A DNA stretch of 64,000 bases, taken from Chytridium lagenaria. Its lineage: Eukaryota > Chytridiomycota > Chytridiomycetes > Chytridiales > Chytridiaceae. Both the position numbers and the translations under genes were made by a program. The notes beneath the pieces were generated by a model. It was not told where the DNA came from. It did not search any database and saw only the letters and a list, made by a program, of their open reading frames with translations. The DNA lies in the NCBI GenBank assembly GCA_025449115.1, contig JAHLKC010000060.1:154900-218899 (forward strand), in the 5' to 3' direction. Below are positions 45,345 to 56,929 of the stretch, in pieces (the stretch's first letter is position 1; every line of letters starts with the position of its first letter).

Positions 45345-46989
45345 ATGACGGCCCTTCGTCTGAATGTCGCCGTCCTCCTGCTCCTTCTTCTGGTCCTCAT
45401 CTCCGAAGTCCGCCCAAACCCCCTTCCCAAGATCGAGGGTGCCGAGGCCGACCGCATCCGAAAAAAAGCCCTTGATGAGATCGCAAAAGCTAAAGCGGAT
45501 GGGAAGACAGTGGTGTTTAGAGGTGTCACTGGGAATGACTTGACGTCGCTGAAAGCAGGTCAAGGACTTAAACCTACTCATCCGGATGCGGCGGGAAGCA
45601 CTCCGGCGAACCCTGTGCAGCATGTTGCTAATAATCATAAGCCTAGTGATCATATCTCAACTTCGACTGATATTGAAAAAGCGTTGGAGTATGCGGATCC
45701 TGCAAGAGGTGTTGTGATGGTAAAACCTCTTTTTGGCTTCTTTAAGAAATCTTCCTTGTTATTTTCATCGTCGTTGTCGTCGTTCAACCTGAATTAGTAT
45801 CACTAATGCTCTCTCAAGGTCAAAGTCAGTGACTCTGGAAACACTGCCCTCGATCTTTCCACCGAACACGGTCGTCAAACCCATCTCGGTGATCTTAAAG
45901 AAGCCGACAAATTCAAACCCGGCGTCACCCCTGCCCATCTCTTTAAATACCCCTACCAATTGAAAGATGGTGAAAAGACCGAGGCTGAACTGGCTGAGAA
46001 CGAACTCAAACGTGCCCATTTTAACTCTGCTCGTGATGATGAGGTTCTTGTGAGGGAGCTGTGGCTGCGGAGCATTGTGAGATTTTGAGGAGGAGAGATT
46101 TGGGAAGTGGACTTTACCGGAGGGCTGCAGGGGGATCAGCCTGTAAAAAGAGAGTTGGTGCGATGAATAAGCAGCTGAACGACGTGAAGGTGATGAACCC
46201 GGATGGGACTTTGAATGTGAAGGTAAGGCAAAACTCCACTTTCCATCTTCCTTCCAACTCGCCTACATACGCTTTCCTAACCTAGAAACTGTTCCCACAC
46301 GCTTCTTTTTTTCGACAACTTCCCAAAGGCTACCCTTGCCGCAGCCAAGAAGACGAAGGAATCTCTCGCAAAGACCAACGCCGCCCGTATCGCTGGTGGT
46401 AAAAAGGCTCTCGATTTCAGCAAAAAGTCAAAGAAAACATCTCCTAAAAAAACGCCTAGCGATAAGAAATCCGCCGCCGGGAAGACGCCAAAGAACACAA
46501 AGACTCCTGCGTCTAAAAAAGCGCCGGCAAAGAAGGCCCCGGCAAAGAAAATCCCCTCGGGTAAGGTTGGTAAAGGTACCGCTTCTAAGGAGACCGTCAA
46601 CCCCAAGAAAGCTGCAACTTCAAAGAAAGCTGCGACTTCAAAGAAAGCTGGCATTTCCAAAAAGGAGCCCAGTCCCAAGAAAGCAGCCACAGAAAAGAAG
46701 GCCGTCACTTCAAAGCAAGCTCCTCCTTCAAAGACTACCCCCAAGAAATCTCCTTCCCAAAAAGGCTCCTACTGAGAAAGACGTGTCTTCAAACACAAAA
46801 TCTACCGTCAAGCAACCCCCAGCGAAGCCTCAGGGTGCTAAGAAGGCATCTGGATCGAAACCTGCCAAAACACCTGCGAAGCCCACCATTCCAAAGTCTT
46901 CTGCTCCGAAAGCAAAGCCACCGGCAAAGAGTCAGGCTGCGCCGAAACCTAAGACTCAGAGTAAGCCGGCAGGTGGGAAGAAGAAGTGA
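45345..46989 (+). CDS. Secreted protein: possible ADP-ribosyltransferase-like domain plus lysine-rich tail
   Basis: The start at 45345 gives a strong signal peptide (TALRLNVAVLLLLLLVLI, cleavage likely near RPNPLP); an in-frame ATG at 45312 is less suited. The globular part has TVVFRGVTG, GQGLKPTHPDAAG, HISTSTDIEKALEYAD and, after an intron (about 45720-45819), a segment with ARDDEVLVREL. An Arg after an aromatic in strand 1, an S-T-S motif and a later acidic pair recall R-S-E type ADP-ribosyltransferase folds, but I cannot confirm the catalytic Glu. From 46330 the protein becomes histone-H1-like: repeated KKA, SPKK, PAKK units, ~200 residues of Lys, Ala, Pro and Ser. Frames shift near 46060, 46770 and others. 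A secreted cationic protein of this sort could act outside the cell; toxicity is not shown by the sequence. Confidence 0.5.
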
Positions 46990-47376
46990 TGGGCTTAAAG
47001 TTTGTGAATGTTAAAAGGTCCTTATGGCCGAAACGTCTTGTTTTCCGTTCGCTCAAATCCTATTCTTTTTTTAGTCGTGTGGTTCTCTTCATTCATATGC
47101 CTACGATTCTTGCCTCAGTCTATTCGTTGTGTAAAGCGGAACATGTTTCTTGTCGTTCTGTTTTGTTCCTTTTTCGCGCTTGCCAATTTTCTCATTATAC
47201 ATATGTGCAGTTGTTTATCGCTTTTTCAAAAATATCGTTCTTAAATACAATTACTTCACCCACTTTGCCCTTGCTTAATTTCATTTTAATTTAACCTCAG
47301 TTTTGTTGTATAACTATCTATACTAACTATAGTTTAAACACCCATCCTCGATAAAAAACGACCTATATTAATAAAT
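46990..47376. other. Convergent 3' region, T-rich
   Basis: Between the convergent secreted-protein gene and the second Zn2Cys6 gene. T-rich, no feature; open frames here are low-complexity artefacts. Confidence 0.4.
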
Positions 47377-49457
47377 TCAGGGCTCACCGCATGATCGCAT
47401 CATCCTCTGCTTTATCACCCTCACCACCATCAACATATTCCCAACTCCTTTATACAACACCACCATCCCCTCAAGAGCCTTCTCCAAAACACCCACCACA
47501 TCACCTCCCGACCCAACTCCAGCCCCCTCTAACAACATAACAACAACAGCTGCATACATAACCTCCCACCCCAACACCCCCAAAAACGAAATTTCGCGAT
47601 CATAAAATGTAAACAATGTATCATCAACCCCGATACCGCCTTCAAGCATGTTCTCAAAAAATTTCGCAATGCATGTAGCATGGTAGATGCATATCGGGAC
47701 GTGCGGGGACGCGAACCAAGCTGTGAGGGACGCGTCGGGTGGGTTTCCTAGTAAAATCTGGTCGATGGAGGAACGAGGAGAATGTGCGAGAAGGTAGGCG
47801 GTATGGTAGAATATAATCATAAAATGCCCGGCTTCACTGTTTCCAGAGCTCGCGGCTGTACCATCCCCAACTGTATGATACGCTACATGGCTTCGATTCC
47901 ACATTTCCAGTGACTCGCGTAACGCAGTCAATGACGGTGCGTCAAGAGGTGGAGGTGTTGAATCCAACCATACCGACGTGGATAAAACGTTGGACCTCCG
48001 CATTAAAGTTGCGACGCTTAACGCGCGCGACCAGAACAATTTGAGGAGAGGTGGAGTGGAGTGTGCGAGTTGGGGTTATCAATGAGAGCGAGGATGTCGC
48101 GCCACGATGGGCTTTCGGATTCGGGACTGGATATGTTATTGTGCCAGGAGGATTCGTTGCCCATGATTCGGAGGTTGGGGCATTTCGGATTCGTGAATAG
48201 TTGTGGGCACGTTGACGGCGACAGAGTATAAGGTGTCGAAGTGACAACATCCACCTTAATGAAAGGAAATCATTACGAGTGAACGTTAGAAGAAAACGTC
48301 AACAAGAAACTCAATCATAAAAGGCAACAGAGTAACGGAAATCAAATAAGGGGAGAACAGGAAAAACACGGAACCGTTACGATTGATAACACGCACCAAA
48401 GACGTCTTCTCATTTCCTTCCGCACGCCATCCCCGATCCCCAGTATCTCCTTGTTAAGCCCCATCTGCCTCGCACAAGCCACCGCCAACATCCACCTCCT
48501 ATAAGCATTTGCGTCTCCGTCTTCCCTTCCATTATCGCATACGGATCAAATAAACTACAGCCTGTAATACCTCAAACAACGTCTCCTCACCCACGTCCAA
48601 CTCCCCACTCAACATAGGTATCACCGTCCTCCTTGCCCGTTCAAACATTCGTCCTCCTTCAGTTCGCATCCCAGAAAATAAACTCGCGACGGCTTGTAAC
48701 GAGAGGAGGAGGAATGGGGAGGACGAGTGGAGGGGAAGGACGCGCGGTGGAGAATTGGAGCAAGGGCTTGGGTTTCTCGGAATGAAGCGCGGAGAAGAGT
48801 GTTTTGAATTTCTGTTGAAGGAGAGAGTCGAGGTCGTCAAAAGGTGTGAAGAGGCGTGGAATCGATGGCGATATGTGGAGAAAGGGTGAATGACGTACAG
48901 AAACCGACGTTGAAGTAGCACGTTGAGTAGGTTTTGGGGAGAAGATGCAGGGTTGTTGTCGTGTAAGACACTTAGTGCATGTTGTCGTGTTGGGTTCGAC
49001 GATGCACTTGAGTTTTCGTTTTATGCAAAAGTCGCATGCTTTTAGACCACGAGTGCGACGTTTGGCTTTAGAAGAGGTGTGGGTTGAGGTTGGGATGGAT
49101 CGGCAGTGGGGACAAAATATGCGATTGCTGAAGGTCTTGGAGGAAGGTAAACAAGGATGAGGGTGAATGGCTGCTTGTGCTGGTAATTTGTGTAGGTGGA
49201 GATGTGAGACCGCTAAGAAAGGAAGGCGTATCGGAGAGGAGTTGAAGTGTTGAATCCGACATAAGGAGGGAATCCAGAATAGAAAGCATTGGTGTTGCTT
49301 CTTCGACGTCTTGTGGCGACTCAGAGAAGCCAAAGGGCATTGAACTACTTAACGCTTCACGCTGCTGGGGTTTTTCTGCTACATGAATCTGTTCACCGGA
49401 ATTTTGCTCGTTCAGGATCTGGGTGATGCTGAACATCTCGTCGCTTGCATCCTGCAT
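47377..49457 (-). CDS. Zn2Cys6 transcription factor (paralog 2, inverted)
   Basis: ATG at 49457 begins MQDASDEMFSITQILNEQ, matching ETDFIAQILNGQ in paralog 1. The zinc cluster at about 49055-48935 is intact: CDFCIKRKLKC, eight residues, CTKCLTRQQPC (CX2CX6CX8CX2CX6C), preceded by basic RRTRGLKA. The regulatory domain has LLLSLQAVASLFSG, ERARRTVIPMLSGE, LFEVLQAVVYLI, RRWMLAVACARQMGL and RRRLW at an intron (about 48400-48255). Then come CPNLRIMGNESSW, SVATLMRRSNVLS and FYDREISFLGVLGWEVMYA, ending at 47377. One or two frame changes lie near 48880 and 48020. The homology to paralog 1 (27516-29646) extends over the full length, including intron position, so they arose by duplication and inversion. 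Target genes unknown. Confidence 0.75.
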
Positions 49458-50003
49458 CTGTTGAACAACCAATGGCGAGGCTTTCCGCCGTTTCCGCTTT
49501 CAATGTAGTACACTCTTAATAGCCCATGCAACACGCTAGAACGATGATGGTGTGGCCTCTTGAAGCTCTTAAATTGTCGCAATGTGAGAAGAGGAATCAT
49601 GACTGCACAAAGCTGGCCTTGGAAATGAATGCGGCATACGAAGGGCATCTCAACGTTGTTCCATTCTGCATGCAGAGAACAGATCAACAGTTATGGTGCA
49701 AAGGCTATGAACCGGGACAAAAACAGAGATCAAGCCTAGGAACTTGGATATAAAATACCCACCTGAAAAACACTAGCCCAAATACTTTTAACTTTTATAT
49801 CTCATCTTTCTTTAATGATAAAAGATTAAAGTCAAAGTGCCGCATTACGTGACGTTTCTTTGACTTTGAGAAGCGCATCCAAACATTTTTTTAGAGCAGC
49901 AATTTGACCCTTGTCTTAATAAAATGTCACGTCTCGACTAGGACCTGAGAACCTAGTTCTTCCCCATCGTCAAAGACCAGCAAGGCCCACTTCCAATCCC
50001 GCG
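49458..50003. other. Intergenic between Zn2Cys6 paralog 2 and the small secreted peptide
   Basis: Divergent promoters. No other gene recognised; a 75-codon frame at 49526 shows no motif. Confidence 0.4.
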
Positions 50004-50010
50004 TATAAAA
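50004..50010 (+). promoter_or_regulatory. TATA box of the small secreted peptide gene
   Basis: TATAAAA 75 bp upstream of the ATG at 50079, followed by a C/T-rich leader and an A-rich stretch just before the start codon, a strong-expression promoter layout. Confidence 0.6.
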
Positions 50011-50078
50011 GCCCCTCACATCCTCTCCTCTCCTTTTAAATTCAAACTTCCTTCCACCTTTTCAAAACCAAAAAAACC

Positions 50079-50201
50079 ATGCACTTCAACATCCGTATCG
50101 CCATCATCGCCGTTCTAGCAACAATCGCTGTCGCTATTCCCATGCCTGACCCGGGCATGGCATCAGGTCCTGCTACGGCGCCATCTAGCGAATTCTACTA
50201 A
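50079..50201 (+). CDS. Small secreted peptide, 40 residues
   Basis: A short ORF with an A-rich context just before the ATG (AAAAAACCATG). The first 19 residues (HFNIRIAIIAVLATIAVAI) are a textbook signal sequence; the remaining ~20 (PMPDPGMASGPATAPSSEFY) are Pro/Ala/Ser-rich and would form a small exported peptide. No Cys, no intron. The TATA box and leader support that it is transcribed. Too short for a family call: it could be a pheromone-like, cell-wall or effector peptide, or a decayed longer gene. The 300 bp downstream show no continuing frame. Confidence 0.5.
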   Translation: MHFNIRIAIIAVLATIAVAIPMPDPGMASGPATAPSSEFY

Positions 50202-50617
50202 GCTTCGATATTGAGAGACGGCTGGGCTGCTTTGCAAGAACAAGGATTACAGCTGTGCACGCGCCGTCAAGTGCAAAAGTTCGACTTTGAGAGTAGGCTG
50301 CGCTCGGTTTTGAAAGAACAAGAGGTGCGCCAAGATTTATGCCAGTCGAAGCAAGTCGACAAAGATGTATTTCTGTTTGAAATGTACGCTCCGCATTGCA
50401 GTGGTTTCTTGCGGGGTTGGGTCGAATGTCTAGGATCACTTGTGCTGCTGGCAGCTCTGTTAGATACCTTCAATTTTTGTGCAGTTCATGCTGGCCAGAG
50501 ATGAAATAAACTTTATACCTTTCTTACTCTTGAAGAACTGAATTTGAAAACGTTAAAAACATTCAACATAAACAATAAATTCCGCTTAAAAGCGATTACA
50601 AATTACTATTAAAATAA
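50202..50617. other. 3' region of the peptide gene and of the CBM21 gene
   Basis: Open frames on both strands (50211-50504 plus, 50439-50185 minus) have no motif, and I cannot choose between them. The last 100 bp are AT-rich and likely terminator sequence for the convergent CBM21 gene. Confidence 0.3.
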
Positions 50618-53600
50618 CTACCAATATATCCTATAATTTCGACCGCCATTATTATCCCACCACTCGCCCTCTCCCATCACACATTTCACCGCAAATTCCA
50701 CCCCATCTCCCACCTCCCACTCCACCTCAAAACAATCCCATCCATCCGCTCTAGCGCATACATAGACAGCAGGTTGTGTAAACGCCGATGTGACCCAGTT
50801 ATCGGTGGAATAAAGGACGGTGATAGTTTTATGGAATGAGAGGTTCCGCACGTGATGAAGGCGCGTATGCGAGGGAAGTAAATTCAATGGACGTGAGGGA
50901 GATGTGGGTGAGGGGGTGAAGGGAAAAGTTTGGATAATGGGTGTGGGGGTTTTTGGGGCGTTTGTTGGCTTTTCGGGTAATGATGCCGCTGATACTTCCA
51001 TATTGACAGACGACACCGGAAGTATCGCGACGGCCCCGTCAACCTCAGCTTCACCCTCCCTCTCATCTTTAACCGTCATTTGAATATTCACATCAGAATC
51101 CACTCCCTCACACTTCACCTCCATCTCCTCCATCAAATGCATCTGAATCTCATTCGTAACTAAATTCACACAATCCTTTACGACGTCGTTAGATTCCACA
51201 ACGACGGCAACGTCCAAATCCTCACGCGCCTTCAACTCCACCTCCTCAGCTATCGCCAGCTCTACAACATCCTTTTCGACGTCGGTAAGTTCCACAGCAA
51301 CGGCAACGTCCTCACGCACCGTCACATCCAACTTCTCCACTGACATGTGAGCGTCATCCGTGGATAACTCCACAAACATCCTTCGAAACGTCGGTAGGGT
51401 CAACAGCAACGGCAATGTTCAAGACATCACGGGCATTCACATCCACATTCCCCATCAGCACCGGAACTTGCTCCGTCGCTAAATCCACAACATTCTTCAC
51501 GACGTCGGTAGGAGCCGCAGAGCTCTCCGCGTCCAAGACTTCGCGCGCATTCACCTCCACCTCCCTCACTGGAAACATCTGAGCTTCATCCGTCGTCAAC
51601 CCCACAACATCAGTAGGTTCGACACCGACGGCGAAGTCCAAGACGTCACACACCTCTTCCGCCATCGGAGTTTGAACTTTATCTGTCACTAACTCTCCAA
51701 TATCCTCGTTTTTCTCAACGTCGGCGGTTTCCACGGCGACGGTAACTGCCGACTCACAGGCCCTCCCCTTCGCCTCCTCCGCCGGAAGGATCTCAACTTC
51801 ATTCGCCACAAACTCAGCAACATCCTTCTCAATTTCGGTAGCTTCCACAAAGGCTACAGCGTCCGAGACATCAGACACCTTACCCCCACCTGATCTTCAT
51901 TTGTTGTCAACTCCACAACAATCTTCTCTATGTCCATTGACTCCACAACGACGTCCAAGGCCTTCTCCTCTTCCCTGTCTAAATGCTCATCCAAGCCCGG
52001 CTTTACAGAATCTCCAGAATCCAAAGCGTCCACAACGTCCAGCGTTGTGTCCTCATATACGGAATCCAAAATTGGATGTATCATCCATGATACCGGATTC
52101 GTTGGTCACGTGGATGCTGCGTTCCATTTCAGCCTTGATGGGAGCTTCAAGAGCGACATTTTCTAAAAGATCAGCATCGTGTTCGCCGGTATGTTTCGTA
52201 TCGCGAAAAACGGAAACGGGATCGGTAATAAATGAATCCGTTGTGGATAGACTGGGAATGATTTTCGTGGAAGGATTAGACACGACCTTTTCGACACCGG
52301 TTTCCTTCTTCGATTCCGCACAAAGTACAGTTGGTGTTTCCTTATCGAAATTCGAAGCGCCTTGTACTGAAGGAATGGTCGTGTCAACTGCAGCACCGAC
52401 TTCCATTACTTTGGCTGCTTTCGGAATAGCGATCTCCTTTACGTCAACGGCTTCCTCCAATTTCAATTCTGCACAAAGCGTAATCGAAATATCTTCTTCA
52501 TTAACATACTCATCATCCTGTACCGGTGGCACGACCGCCTCACCTCCCTCCTCCCCATCACATCTCTCCAAAACCCCCTTCACCCCCTTCCAACATCCGC
52601 GACCCCTTCGACAACCCTCCATACCCTCCTCGGCACATGAACCGTAACCTCCACAATCCCCATCTCGACTCTCACCACCGAAACCACGCCTCTCACGCCG
52701 GCATCCTCGTCATCCGATATGTACTCGCGAAGATCATCGAGCGTGATGAGCGCGTCTTCGTCGTCGGTGAGGATATCATCTTCCGTGGTCAGGGGCGAGG
52801 TGGAGAGTGTATCGGTGTCAGTAGCGGTGGTGGAGTTGGGGTTGGGGTAGAGGTTTTTTCCGACGCTGGTCAAAGAAGGTGGAGCGGAGGTGTTGGGAGT
52901 GAAGAGGAAGAGAACATCCGCCGAGTTCCTCATAGCCTCGTCCTTCGTAACCACAATTTCTTCAGGATTCAATTTGCCTTGTCCGGCCACTGTTTCTTTA
53001 ACGCCTTCCACGTTCGTCTTCTCCAAAACCTCCTTCTCCACCATCAAGGCGACTTGAGATGGTTCAGGTGGAGGGATTATTGTAGACGCAACGGTGACAG
53101 TCTTCCAAAGATATGGCGACGTGTCCAGCACTCAAAGAAACTGTCTTTGGCGCAATAAAGGTCTTAGAATCGAGAAGGGGCAGAGATTCATTCTTGATTT
53201 CCCTCCGAAAGTCCACTTTCGCGACCGCAACTCGTCAAGACTCGGTTTCACTTCTTTGACTTTCTGTTCCTTAACGTCTGTTACGTTCACCTCCTCCTCC
53301 ACAACCTCCTTCTCCACCACCCATGTCTCCTTTAACCCCTCTTTAACCGCTGCCGTCATCTCCACCGCCACAACCTTCTTATCCATCACCTCCTTCTCAG
53401 CCACAAAACTTTCGAGGGTCCCCTATATGCCTCCAACTCCTCAAGACTCACAATCTCATCCTCAACAACATCCAAATCCTTTTCAGTCTCCTCCATCCCT
53501 TTTGGCTCCTCCACAAGCCCCCCAAAATCCCTCCTGCCCGTCTCCACCGTCTTCACAGCCTCATCCACCGACTTTTCCGAAAACTTGCGCCGCGCACGTA

Positions 53601-55632
53601 AGAAACTCGGGGGCGAAAAATACGTCTACCCATCCCAAAGAAAAGAGTTAATCAAAGGGCTTTGAAGATGAAATGCGACCCGGAAACTTCATACTCACCG
53701 ACGCTGTCTTTCCCGTCTCCACATTCAATCCGGTGTACTCTTTGCGTCTTCACTGTTTTCTCCGTCTTTGTTGCAAGCTGCATGGTTGATCGACTTTAGA
53801 CAAAAACTTTGCAAGGTTGGGTGGTTCCTTTGCCGGGGCAGTGGAAGCGGACGTGGTGCCCACCACTGCGTTCATGATGGCTGTGACGTCCCATTTTAGT
53901 ATCCTGGCGTGGCGGTGACATGGGTGGTGAAATAGGGAGCGATGGAGTGTAGTCAGTTTTAGTTCGTGTGATGGAGGGAGAGGTGGACGTTGTGGTGGAC
54001 GTTAAAGTGGATCGTCCAACGATTGTAGCGGGTCTCACAGGTGAAGAGACTCTGGAAGTTGTTGCAGGCGGTTTTACGTCGTTTTTTTTCGTTGCCTTCC
54101 AGTTTTCTGAGCAGTTCAGCGACAGACAGGGAACGCTTTTCCGTCATCGCGACACCACCGACGGGTGGGGTGTAGGGAGTTAGGGATGCGAAAGCTGTAG
54201 GTGTTGCTTTTGGTTGTGGTGGGAGGGAGGCTCGGGATAATGACCTTGATGCGGTGGCGAGGCCAACGTTTTGGGAAGTGATCGATGATGGTGTGTACGT
54301 CGGAGGGATGGTTTTAGGCTGTGATGATAACGAAGATCTGGATAATGACCTTGACGATGTGGCGAGACTGATGCCCGGAGAGTCTGTGGAGGATTTCGAC
54401 GTGATCGATGATGGTATATATGTTGACACAGGCTTGGTTGTAGTGGTAACGACGCTCTCGATAAAGACCTTGACGCGGTCGTGAGGCCAATAGTTGGTGT
54501 ACTCGATATGACGGCAAGTACGTCGACACCGACATGGTTTTAGGTTGAGGCGGAAGAGATACCCTCGACAGCGACCGAGAAGTTGTAGCAAGACCGATTC
54601 CCGTTACATCCTTGAGAGCAGAAGTAAGTGATGGTGTCTTAGAGATCGGCGGGATGGTGTACACAGAGGTGGTTGAAGCGGACGGAGCTGTTGGAGCCCA
54701 CGAGACTGGACGTGCGGGACGAGAGGCTGTTGAGAGAGCAGAAGGGGCGGATATCGTAGGTGGAGTAGTGGTTGCTGGTGTAGTGGGACGATTGAGAAAT
54801 GATTTGAGGGCGCCCGATGTTTTTCGGGGTGATGTTGAAGGTTCGGTGTCAGCTGAAAAAGGTGAGTAAGAAGAGTTAAAAAGTCTAGAGGTGTACCGTC
54901 AGGTTTCTTGCTCTCGAGGCTTTGAATGAGCTCACGGACTTTTGGCCATGATTTTTCGATGGGTGCAGGTTTTGGGATAGGTTTTTTGTCGGTTGTTTCT
55001 ATAAAAGGGAAACGGAGGGCGCAAAAAGAGATTGCAGCGAAAGTCGGGTAAAAGAAAAGAGTCATATTTAGAAAAGAAAAGGCGTTGTTCGAAACATGCA
55101 CATTCCAACAATGAAGCAAAGAAAAAAAGAGATAAAAAACCCCATAATAGGTGAATCCGTATGAATTCTCACCAGCAAGCGACGACATTAACGTCACCAA
55201 CCTCGACGACCCCTGCCGAACCATCGATATCCTCGTCTCAAATGCCGTCCCAGACGACAATCTTTTTTCGTCCACGGTTGTCCCAGAATCTGTCGACACT
55301 CTCACTGACAACGACGACCTTGAAGGTAACTGTATGTTTTCCATCACCGACGGTATTCTCGTAGGCGACGTAGGAGAATGCAGAGTTGAAGTAGTGGATT
55401 CCACTGATGATCGTCGAGTGCCAACCGTCTGATCGTTAAAGACGTAATCGGTGGTGCTTACAAAAGAATCCCTTTTTTCACGGATGCGCTGGACACGAGC
55501 AGAGAGGTCGACGGAGTTCTTTTCAAGTTCAGAAAGATAGGACAGACGTTTTGTGCGTTTCCCCTCTTGGTCAGCTGCGAGTGACGAGGAAGGGTCGTCT
55601 TTGATGCTTTGCATGGTTGATGAGTTGCTCAT
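50618..55632 (-). CDS. CBM21-domain protein, glycogen-targeting PP1 regulator-like, with internal repeats
   Basis: It starts at 55632 (SNSSTMQSIKDDPSSSLAAD) with a long Ser/Arg-rich region, then Ser/Thr/Pro-rich exons. Acidic, Val/Glu-rich sequence covers about 53400-51170 and contains roughly eight degenerate repeats of the form 'V..ES.DV.KDVV.L.T.E'. The C-terminus (50860-50618) is a CBM21 domain: VRNLSFHKTITVLYSTDNW, YVCARADGWDCFEVEWEVG, VEFAVKCVMGEGEWWDNNGG then NYRIYW. The final WDNN..NYR motif is the family's ligand-binding signature. CBM21 proteins of this kind bind glycogen and bring protein phosphatase 1 to it; I did not find an unambiguous RVxF docking motif. Intron boundaries in the middle are uncertain and frames shift several times. 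At roughly 1,400 residues it is longer than most family members because of the repeats. Confidence 0.65.
51170..51960 (-). repeat. About eight degenerate repeats (~90-130 bp) in the CBM21 gene
   Basis: On the plus strand a core close to ACAACATCCTT..CGACGTCGGTA.. TCCACA recurs near 51175, 51266, 51373, 51488, 51605, 51700, 51829 and 51915. It encodes 'VESxDVxKDVVxL' on the minus strand. Divergence between copies is high, so the expansion is old or under weak constraint. Confidence 0.6.
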
Positions 55633-56264
55633 TTTTTGAATAAACCTGAACTGATCAAAGAAGCAAGTTTGATGGTGTTAAGGGCAAATGAAATGAGGTT
55701 AAAGAGGAGATAGATAAAGTTAGATCGACACCAAATGGGAGGAGGGTGAAGGGTTGACGGACCTCCTGAGAGACAGGAAGGGGCCTTTGGGAAGGAAGCA
55801 AAAAGCACCCTTGCTTTGTCAAACAATTCACGGCGCACAAAACTTTCTAGGTGTATGGGTTGGTTACTTGCAAAATAAATACTACGACAAGGACAACCAG
55901 CAAACAGCAAAGCAAAACAGTACGGACAACAAACTACGGATTCGTATGCATGTCTCTGTTTATTGCGAGAGGGTGAAGAAGAAGAAAAAAGAAGAAAGGC
56001 TGAGAGCTTTGGCGCCAAAAAAGTCACGCCAGAATTAATATAAAAACGAGAACAAGAAGAACAGAACCATAAATGCATATCAAGCCCTTTACAGAAAAGA
56101 GGTAAAGGCCTCCATGCAGTCTATCAAAAAAGTCTTCGGAATGTACATTGGGAACCGGCCCACAAACATTTCCGATCCGTGCAAGAGCTCCCCGGAAAAG
56201 GCTCGGAAACGAAGGCAGGTCTACCAAAAGCTTTCACCGAGGACAGGTGCGGGTAGCGTTAGAT
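55633..56264. other. Intergenic: promoter of the CBM21 gene and 3' flank of HSP10
   Basis: A 149-codon minus-strand frame (56078-55629) lacks any motif and lies directly upstream of the CBM21 start, so I treat it as non-coding leader. Confidence 0.4.
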
Positions 56265-56929
56265 TTACTCAAGCTTGGCGAGGATCTCCTTTTCTTGGAA
56301 GAGAAGGAACTCGTCACTACCGACCTTGACGTTGGAACCGCCAAACTGGGGAAGGAGGACCTTGTCACCAGCCTTAACAGCAAGAGGGGTGACGACGCCG
56401 TCCTATATTTCGTAAAAAAAAAGTATCCGATGGCCGAGTAAGCATAATAATCCATGGACTAAAGAAATACATTTAAGTGAAACCCACCTTGTTGGCGATA
56501 CCGGGACCAACGGCAACAACGACACCCTCGTTAAGAAGCTCCTGGGCCTTCTCGGGGATGTAGATACCGGTCTTGGTTCTCTACAAAAGGGATAGCAAGT
56601 GTGAGTAATCTTGTGCACGATCTGAATGGAACCACGCATCGAGGCGTTTTGAGAATGAAAAAGTTAATTTACCTCAGCAGCCTTGATACGCTGGATGAGG
56701 ACACGGTCAAAAAGAGGGATGATGCGTTTGACGGCAGACTATACAATGCGCTTTGTGTTAGTTTATATTGGCTTACATATGCATGCATGCATAAAGAGTG
56801 ACAGTTAAACCATCTTCCTCTGCAAACACCCGTATGAACGCATGTGCACCGATATACAGCGGAACAGACCGCGCATGCTCAGGTACAGATGCAGACGAGA
56901 GTATGGAAGGAACACTGGATACTCACCAT
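56265..56929 (-). CDS. HSP10: Mitochondrial co-chaperonin HSP10 (GroES)
   Basis: A complete four-exon model: exon 1 is only the ATG (56929-56927, donor GTGAGT). Exon 2 (56738-56673) encodes SAVKRIIPLFDRVLIQRIKA; exon 3 (56580-56488) RTKTGIYIPEKAQELLNEG then VVVAVGPGIANK; exon 4 (56402-56265) DGVVTPLAVKAGDKVLLPQF, GGSNVKVGSDEFLLFQEKEI then LAKLE and TAA. All joins are in phase 0 and the ~100-residue protein matches the family's full length, including PLFDRVLI, the mobile-loop region and GDKVLLPQFGG. It caps HSP60 rings in the matrix. It is head-to-head with HSP60, 636 bp apart. No frame errors. Confidence 0.93.

Noticed and set aside
46277..46744. 155-codon minus-strand ORF with Phe/Ala repeats
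   Set aside because: Shadow of the lysine-rich repeats on the plus strand.
53560..53640. PP1-docking RVxF motif in the CBM21 protein
   Set aside because: Apparent KYVFF reading was in the wrong frame; the inferred exon reads TYFSPPSFLRARRKF.
55629..56078. 149-codon minus-strand ORF upstream of the CBM21 gene
   Set aside because: Cys/Phe/Ser-rich composition without any motif, located in the promoter/leader position.
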